DNA from: Monomorium pharaonis
Taxonomy: Eukaryota; Arthropoda; Insecta; Hymenoptera; Formicidae
Length of the DNA: 64,000 bases
Assembly: GCF_013373865.1 (NCBI RefSeq)
Contig: NC_050475.1
Coordinates: 13,551,821-13,615,820, forward strand
Reading direction: 5' to 3'
Positions 57,361-64,000 of this stretch are shown here, one piece after another. The notes under the pieces were generated by a model. It made no database searches. It was not told the origin of the DNA and saw nothing but the letters and a program-made list of their open reading frames with translations. Positions within the stretch are counted from its first letter, which is position 1, and each line of letters starts with the position of its first letter. Made by a program: the position numbers and the translations under genes.

Positions 57361-57990
57361 TAGAGTTTTATAGACCTTGAATCGTAAATTTCATATTTAG
57401 TACAATAAGTAGATAAGATCATATAAAAAAATAATCGTATTCAGATAAAGTTTTAATCGTTTATTTCAGATACAATAAGAAACGATAGAACTTTATGTCC
57501 GCCAAAATTGGAATACCTCTGATAGAAACGTATAGGAATAATTTCAGATTAATTCATATAGAGTCTTATAGACATTGAATCGTAAATTTCATATTCAGAA
57601 CGATAAGTAGATAGGATCATATATAAAAGTAGTCGTATTCAGATAAAGTTTTAATCGTTTATTTCAGATACGATAAGAAACGATAGAACTTTATGTCCGC
57701 CGAAATTGGAATACATCTGATAGAAACGTATAGGAATAATTTCAGATTAATTCATATAGAGTCTTATAGACCTTGAATCGTAATTTTCATATTCAGTACG
57801 ATAAGTAGATAGGATCATATAGAAAAGTAGTCGTATTTAGATAAAGTTTTAATCGTTTATTTCAGATACGATAAGAAACGATAGAATTTTATAACTTTTC
57901 TATCTGGCAGGAAATCTAGTGTCCGATAGAAACGATAGATTCATATAAAATCATATTAAATTTCTATCAAATTTCTATATGTTTCTATCA
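57361..57990 (+). repeat. 198-bp tandem satellite, about three units
   Basis: CGATAAGTAGATA-GATCAT recurs at 57403 (as CAATAAG), 57601 and 57799, exactly 198 bp apart. Each unit carries TTTATGTCCGCC or its decayed form and GATAGAAACGTATAGGAATA. A diverged unit is also present left of the inserted element (56080-56306). Confidence 0.9.
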
Positions 57991-58017
57991 GTTTCTATCG
58001 TACTTTTTGAACAGGGA

Positions 58018-58500
58018 TATTATCGCCATTGTTACCACACTCGCATGCACATCATCTCGCAACACGCATACAGTAACTCACAGAATTACCAACGTTTCAT
58101 CGCCAAGCTTCGTTGCTTTCGCGAACCTAATCCTAATCTTAATTAACCTGTCAATTCACGAGGACCCGAGGTACTCAAGGGATTACACTTTGACGTATTA
58201 GTAATAAAAAATATGGCGTGCAATACATGCGGATGAGCTTTTTCTTACTCGTGCGGGTAAACGCACTGGCGTTCGGCTCGTGCGTCCACTCCTCGCATTT
58301 GTTCTAAAAAAAGCTTCTCCATTTGTTACACAATGTATTATTTTTTTAATTTTTATTACAAAAGTTTTTTTGTAACCTCTTTCGCAGTTTGGACGATCTC
58401 TGGACGGGTGAGTTCGGTGTCCTTTTCTGATATTACGACGTTTTTGGCATTTATTTTTTATTTTTTATTAATCGTATCAATACATATCGACTGTTTTTAC
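58018..58500 (+). repeat. Dispersed repeat related to 38.64-39.43 kb
   Basis: CAGAATTACCAACGTTTCAT, TTTCGCGAACCTAATCC and TTGTTACACAATGTATTAT parallel the copy at 38.7-39.2 kb. It appears to be the sequence into which the 4.1-kb satellite-like element inserted. Confidence 0.45.
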
Positions 58501-58689
58501 GCGCACTTGATATGATTGATGTCTTTGTATTTACGATAATTCGTGTCTAAATTAGTTCTACTAGGGCCGAAAGTTAAATAAGCACAATCAGCTTTATCTT
58601 CATGTCTTATAACAATTTAATACTGTCTAATAACTCAAGTAGAGTTAGTTAAGCTGACGTAGCGTTACCTTCGACAGTGCGGCACCTTG

Positions 58690-59745
58690 TCGATGTTGGA
58701 CGGTGGAGGCTCATCAATGCACCGGGGCACTAAAAGTGTACCAAAACAAAAAGTCATGGTAAAACAAAAAAAGAGGAAAAGTCGCTTACTAGAAAGAGAT
58801 TCGGACCTACAAGACCCAACGATGATACGGGTATTGTTTCGGCCTATGCTTCATCGTCATCGAACGGTGGACCCTTTTTGAAGCTGAGCGCGAGGGGACA
58901 AAAATGTAATATTCCAGAACAAGGTTTTACTCCAACATCGAGTAATGACAAGCTTCGTTAGAAGAACTCCTTGACGAGTTTGAAGGGTATTCCAATGAAG
59001 AAATAATGGAGAAGTTAATGGAGATAGGAAAGTTCCTCTGGGACTAACAGGAAGGATGAGCCAACCTTGAGGTGGACTTTGATTTATTGCCAGAATACTT
59101 TTAAGCTAGTACAAGCGTCCTAATAAGTCAGAAGGTAGATCGGGACTTTGACAAATAAATAGAGAAGGGAATGGAGTTGTCTTCAAGCTTTCCAGTTCCT
59201 TTGGAATTTTGTTGCTTTCTCGCCTCCTGTCAATTCCCAGGCTGAGATCTGAGTGATGGTAATAAAGAGGAGAAGAGAATGCAAGGTAAAGGATGTGGGT
59301 AAGTCCACTAACCCTATTAAAACATCTTTTTTATTGGAGATAATAAAGAAAGAAGGCGAGAGCGGCACCGCCGTTGGGCGATGGCAGGCTTTGGTCGAAA
59401 TTTTTTCTAAGCTTTAGGTATTTCAAGCAAAGACATATCCGCTAGGACTCGCGGTTCCGATAGAGGAATACTTGTCTTAAGTGCAGAAATGTGGACCACA
59501 TGGCCTTGATACGTAACAGGCCACTAAGGTGCCTAGTTTGTTTGCATGCAAGTCGCCCTGCGCGACACTGGGTTGGCGGGAGACACTTCGTGTCTCCACC
59601 TAGCAAGAGGAGGTCTGGTGAAAAGAGAAGTTCATCTTCTTTCCCGAGTCAACTCAAAAAACAAGAAGTCAGTAGATTCGGACGAACTTATTCCAGCCTA
59701 CTCGAATTCACTTTAGAAAAGCAGAAAAGATAGACCAATATTTGA
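58690..59745 (+). pseudogene. Degenerate LINE ORF1 (gag-like) remnant
   Basis: Broken frames carry an Lys/Arg-rich N-terminal piece (58735-58800). Near the end are two decayed zinc knuckles: C-L-K-C-R-N-V-D-H (from 59473) with the final Cys replaced, and C-L-V-C-L-H-A-S (about 59530) with His and last Cys replaced. Paired knuckles near the C-terminus are typical of ORF1 of R1/Jockey-type LINEs. Stops and frameshifts rule out function. It is not joined to the ORF2 fragment at 19 kb. Confidence 0.45.
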
Positions 59746-59867
59746 CTTTGTTAAAAAAGATAATATGTCGAAACGCGTCTAAATCGACATCTTGAGGAGA
59801 TACAGAGAAAATCGAGCTATGTAGCTTCCTTTCTTTGAGAAAAAGTCGAAATTTACGGTGTGGGTAG

Positions 59868-60130
59868 CTGGATCATAGATTTGAAAAATAAACTGCTAAT
59901 TCACCGCCAAATACATGGCTCTGAAAATTGTGTACACAAACTTCTTGCGCATGTGTGAAGCAATAAAAAACGGAGAACAGCCTATGCATGTATTATATGC
60001 GTGTGCTAATACACACGCATCGGCACACACTTATCTATTCATTATATCATCACGCGATACGTTATGCAATCATGCTGCGTAATACATGATGCTTGGAAAC
60101 AACTTTTGGACATATAAGGGAGTTAGCAAT
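59868..60130 (-). repeat. Dispersed repeat, inverted copy of 10030-10292
   Basis: AAACTGCTAATTCACCGCCA, GCATGTATTATATGCGTGTG and TTTTGGACATATAAGGGAGT match the other copy in reverse complement and in the same order. Confidence 0.6.
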
Positions 60131-61614
60131 ACATTTTTAAAGTCTATGAGCTGGACACGCCCTCAAAAATGTATTCTTATATAAAACAACTTACAAGTAA
60201 CACTACCAAAATGTCACTCACCAATTGAAATAGAACTTTGCACACTTATAAAGCATTAAAAAATATTGAAAATGCGTTTTTCTATTTTTCTCCAAAACGC
60301 TTTTTAATCCCTTGACTGTTGGAAATAAATTGTACCTTGTAGGTCAAAAATACGTTAAAACAAAGTAACTCTGATGGTCATAAAACTCGATATTCTAAAG
60401 TTTTTTGGGTCATTAAATCCAAATATAAATCAAAATTCCAAAATTCAAAATAGCAGATCCAATATGGCGGACACCAATTTCGAAAAATCAACATATTTTC
60501 TTAAAACTCGGTATTCTAAGTTTTTTTGAATCGCTAAACTCGAATTTGATATTAAAATTTCAAAATTAAAATACTGAGTTTGTCATCTATATTGATTCCA
60601 CTATTTTGAATTTTGGAAAATTGATCCCAGATTTGTAATCACCTGTTCCAAAAATCTATAATAACACTAATCAACGTAATTCGATAAATTCATTAAAAAT
60701 GTATGCTTCCAAATATTAAACCATTAAATTAGCTCGCCATATTGCTCCGAAATTTTGTATTCTTGTTTATAGATTTTTTGAACAGATTTTCACTTTATAT
60801 CGGTGATCCAAAAATCTTAAAACATTTATTCTTGCTACAATAAAAACATTTTTGACTCTTCATCTGCCATACTGAAAACACTATTTTGTTTTTCTCATTA
60901 TAAATTTTATGAATTACGTCCAAATTTGTTATTAACGACCTCTCATATAACTCGTAAATATCAATATAGATAAAATAACATTAGCGTCCAACATATTTAT
61001 GACAAAATGTGCAAAAGTTATATATTTTTATAAACATATTTTGTTCTACAAATTAAAAACTATAGTTATTGTCAGCTTGTTATCTTTCAATACGAAAATT
61101 AGTATTAATATACACTAATAATAGTTAACACTGATCGTTAATATCGATCTGATTTTGTAAATCAAATTCTGATTACATACATACTCTACAAGAGAGGAAT
61201 AGTCGACACAGATTGGAGGATTTCCTTACGGTTTACGTATTACGTGTTAAGTAGATTTGTGTGTGAATACATATACATATGCATATTGAGGGAATTGTGC
61301 TGAAAATGGCGGAACCAATCAGAGTAAGGAACACTATCCGCTCCACTCTCTTTTGAGTCCCTCTAGGTCCCTTCCGCGTTATCCGCGACACCTCGGATGG
61401 CGATATTGCAGGCATTTTTTTATTACTTTTTTTTCACGACTTCTAGTCGCCTTAAAGTGTCTTTAAATATCAATCAATTCTTTGCACTATTTACTAATAC
61501 TTCTTTCAAGAAAGATATATTATTCTACTCTAGTTTTCACATCACGTATCTTTCGTTTTGTAAATTCAACCTTATATCCAATCACTGTCTAAAAAAGTTT
61601 GTACAAATAGATGC
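60131..61614. other. AT-rich stretch, no gene recognised
   Basis: No exon or RNA gene was recognised. CCAAAATTCAAAATAGCAG (about 60440) resembles the interior of the TTAA MITE at 45943-46254. TTAATCCCTTGACTG (60305) resembles its left end, so a diverged relative may lie here without a recognisable right end. Confidence 0.4.
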
Positions 61615-62298
61615 TTCAATCCTTTTATGAAGATGGTGTACCACATCATAAAGGTATAAATCCTAGAAAAATATCAAAAACATTTTTATAAGACAGACCT
61701 GATTTTCTAAAAAATGCTATGATATGTTATGATTGTAGATTAAAACGTTCACTAAATCAATCAAGTATGTCTTTAGATGATTCCAGTCATAGTATTGATA
61801 CTAGGGAATGTAATAAAATCTCATCTGAGAAGGATGTTGATAATTCAAATTCTTCCTTGAATAATAAAGACGAATTTTGATCGTCCCGGTTATTGAAGTT
61901 GGAAGAACTTCTACAAGGGTTAAAAGATAAATTTCCAAGCTTGGAAAGTAATGACCCAACGAAGCTAAAAATTCTTACTATTGCACCAGAATCTTGGAGC
62001 ATTAAAAAAATTTTTAAGGAGTTTGGTTCATCATTATACTTAGCGACACAAAAGCTAAAGAATTAAGATTATCTTTTAAGGTTTCGGCTGAAATAACTTC
62101 AAGAGCTGGTAAAACGTTACCAAATTTTACCATTGCAAAAATAAATGACTTTTATAATGACGATTTGATTAGTAGAATTATGCCGGGGGTAAAGGATACC
62201 CCCGGCGTAATCGTGTCGGTGAAAGTTGATGGCGAGCGTGTTAAGGTACAAAAACGTTTTTTGTTAACGGATCTTAAAGAATTACATATATTATTTAA

Positions 62299-63683
62299 CA
62301 CTAGAACCGCCGCAGCGGTCATTTTGACCGCTCCTTGAAAATCGACGGTTTCGCGTTTTTTATGAGTGAAATACTTGCACAGTGTTTCATATATTAGTAT
62401 CTTTATTTAATGCAACTAAAACATTTTTAATATTATTTAAAAGAAAGAGAAAAATAGAACGCTTAAAAACTAAACTTGTTTCAACAATGTGAATGAATAA
62501 AATGTTTGAGTAAAGTAACAAATGTCTAAGAAATTTGCAAGACTTTGGTTTTTCTCGTACATTTTTCAACAAAAATTTAATAAATCCGCAATGGAAAACA
62601 ATATATACGATAAAAATAAAAACTAAACAAATAAGAAACAACAAAAATAGTGCAACGTATAAAATAAAAATTGCTGTGTAAAGTTCTTTTAGACATGTTG
62701 TAAGTCGATTACAACCATATTTATCATAATTGCGACACGCATCTTTCGAAAGACGTTGCAAGAAGCACCTCTTTCGAAAGACGCACAAGAATCCGCCGCG
62801 CTCACGGAAGTGCCGAGTAACTTCCATGAGATTACAACAGCGCGTTCGGAAGCAGTTTGTATCGCCCTAGAAATAGGCCTTACGCTGCAAAATCAAACCG
62901 CAAGGCTACCGCGTTCCGATGTCGAAACGCGGAAGCTACCGACGCCCGGTCACGGGCCCCCGAAATTGCGCCAGATACCATAATATATAAACGTGACCAC
63001 GCCGTGACCGAGCGGAGAGTATCATAACAACGACCGAGCATCGTCGTATACCGTAAACCTTATTGCGAGTGTTACGTGACATCAACACAGTTGATTGTAA
63101 GCGCAAGAGAAAGAAATAGAGACAACGAACAAGCAAGTAAGAAGCGTCTTCTTTTCTCTCATACACCGAGCCGAACTTTCACCCTTTGGGTCCTAACCCT
63201 TCAGGCAGGACGAATCCCAACTACCGACGGGAAAGAATTCCCAAAACGAGCAAACGCTCACAACAGACACAAAAAAGCAATGAGCAATTACTGTTTATCA
63301 GCACATTTTGTGCAGGTAAGTTTTAAAGCTCTAGTATGTTTGCCGCAAACAGGCATGCGACAGTCTTTGTAATGACAAAAAAATATTCTCATGTGCGATG
63401 TAAGTGAAGAAAAATTGTTTACTGATTGTCCTTATGCAAAACTAACAAAATTAACAACGGAATCTAGAGAGCGGTGTCATTTTGACTGCTCGGCGGTTCT
63501 AGGTAGAAGTAATATTTTTGGCTAAACAAAAGGTCGGAGAAAAACAATTTCTTTTTTTGCAGAAAGTCCTCAGTAAATCATGAAAAGTCAGAAAATATTA
63601 GATCACAAATCGCAAAAATGACAAAGTTGTGGTAGGTGGAAATGTCGACAGCGATCAAAATGACCGCTCCGGCGGTTCTAGTG
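62299..63683. mobile_element. piggyBac-like element with TTAA duplication (1385 bp)
   Basis: Termini CACTAGAACCGCCGCAGC and CTCCGGCGGTTCTAGTG, with TTAA at 62295-62298 and 63684-63687. Subterminal GCGGTCATTTTGACCGC (62313-62329) is a palindrome and is echoed at 63473-63503 and 63655-63668. No transposase domain was recognised. Deleting the element and one TTAA restores the interrupted frame exactly. Confidence 0.88.
62981..63316 (+). promoter_or_regulatory. Possible promoter and first exon inside the piggyBac-like element
   Basis: A TATA-like TAATATATAAA (62981) stands about 30 bases ahead of ATCATAACAACGACC. A stretch of better-balanced composition runs to a strong donor CAG|GTAAGT (GT at 63316-63317). 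This is what a transcription unit with a 5' untranslated exon would look like. The downstream exon is not evident. Confidence 0.3.
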
Positions 63684-64000
63684 TTAAAGAATCACACTCC
63701 GATAAACCAGTTGACTTTAGTACTTTCGTAAAGCTCCGACCGAAACACTGCATACTGGCTGGAGCAAGTGAGACACACTCGGTCTGTGTATGCACGATTT
63801 ATCAGAATTGCAAATTAATGTTGGGTGCAATTAATATTGCTACATTGACAAAAGATTTCCACAATCCAATTTGTAATTATCACTCCTTATCTTACCTCGA
63901 TAAATGTAACAATTATCCAGATATTACGGAATTCTCTGAAATATTATTTCAAATTTTAAGAAATACATTTATTGATCAGGTTCAGTATAGCACATGGACA

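Larger units (their letters stand above)
53911..58017. mobile_element. 4.1-kb satellite-like fold-back element (GATAGAAAC/TATCGT words)
   Basis: The ends TCCCTGTTCAAAAA and TTTTTGAACAGGGA are inverted repeats. Left part: about 143-bp tandem units (53965-54360) with TCGTAAATATTAGATCGGTT. Right part: 198-bp tandem units. The middle has mixed-orientation units with ACGATTAAAACTTTATCTGA. Nested in it are a 120-bp-unit element (54891-55754) and a CCCAGCTAGC element (56307-57360). No clear target duplication. Confidence 0.65.
61615..64000 (+). pseudogene. Broken multicopy protein gene, split by a piggyBac-like element
   Basis: The frame reads from about 61615 with Y-E-D-G-V-P-H-H-K-G, then C-Y-D-C-R-L-K-R (a C-x2-C pair), T-I-A-P-E-S-W-S-I, R-I-M-P-G and V-S-V-K-V-D-G-E-R-V-K-V-Q-K-R. 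It resumes after the insertion with L-R-P-K-H-C, S-V-C-V-C-T-I-Y-Q-N and C-N-Y-H-S. It runs off the window end. It has an in-frame TAA near 61690, a TGA at 61879 and a frameshift near 62040. From memory, similar uncharacterised proteins occur in many copies in insects and cnidarians, which suggests a mobile-element origin, but I cannot name the family. A GCCGGGGGTA/TACCCCCGGC hairpin (62181-62206) interrupts the M-P-G region. Confidence 0.55.

Noticed and set aside
62387..62827. 146-codon minus-strand frame inside the piggyBac-like element
   Set aside because: The cysteine cluster at its start does not fit the piggyBac C-terminal domain and the rest is a hydrophobic translation of AT-rich sequence; no start context or homologue can be argued.
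47767..64000. Search for the upstream VWA and Cache exons of the alpha-2/delta gene
   Set aside because: No segment on the minus strand showed the expected motifs with splice sites; they probably lie beyond the window.

Overview
The window looks like insect nuclear DNA, probably Hymenoptera and possibly an ant. It is AT-rich with GC-rich islands. It contains short TTAGG-type runs, R1-like LINE debris, piggyBac-type TTAA elements, a dead Copia element, and one recognisable split host gene. No bacterial or viral gene organisation, intact rRNA or tRNA gene, or CRISPR array was seen. The species assignment is inference.

Host gene: four exons on the minus strand (47594-47766, 47017-47213, 41718-42021, 10560-10848) encode the C-terminal part of a voltage-gated calcium channel alpha-2/delta subunit. 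Exon phases and the conserved protein motifs agree across the three junctions. The last intron is about 30.9 kb and the one before it about 5.0 kb, and both are filled with nested mobile elements. Upstream exons (VWA, Cache) were not found between 47.8 and 64 kb.

Mobile-element layers. (1) Fold-back elements made of short repeated words (GGACACAG/GCGCACAG type at 14.7, 30.7, 33.0 and 49.1 kb; CAATCGG type at 24.8 and 48.0 kb). They carry a central GC-hairpin plus TG-run cassette, and the first type is flanked by 8-bp target duplications. (2) Elements with CCC...GGG termini (CCCAGCTAGC, CCCAGATAGC, CCCAGGTAGC, CCCACACAGC) and 2-bp duplications of varying sequence. (3) TTAA-flanked piggyBac-like elements at 11.1, 34.3, 45.9 and 62.3 kb. 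(4) Large palindromes at 17.2-22.6, 24.7-27.9, 53.2-53.9 and 53.9-58.0 kb. (5) A 5'-truncated R1-like LINE with a 15-bp duplication (19.2-22.3 kb), LINE ORF1 debris (58.7-59.7 kb), a decayed Copia element (28.1-30.6 kb) and several LTR-like blocks. (6) Segments resembling the internal promoter of 5S rRNA inside repeats at 22.8, 35.6, 45.2 and 52.0 kb.

Region by region: 0-10.5 kb is AT-rich DNA downstream of the gene with small MITEs and dinucleotide runs. 10.5-47.8 kb is the alpha-2/delta locus with its repeat-filled introns. 47.8-58.5 kb is more fold-back, CCC-terminal and satellite-like elements. 58.6-64 kb is LINE ORF1 debris and a broken multicopy protein gene interrupted by a piggyBac-like element.

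The most unusual signals are the shared GC-hairpin cassette inside otherwise different fold-back elements, the variable 2-bp duplications of the CCC-terminal elements (supported by empty sites inside this same window), and the recurring use of a private short word by each element family.
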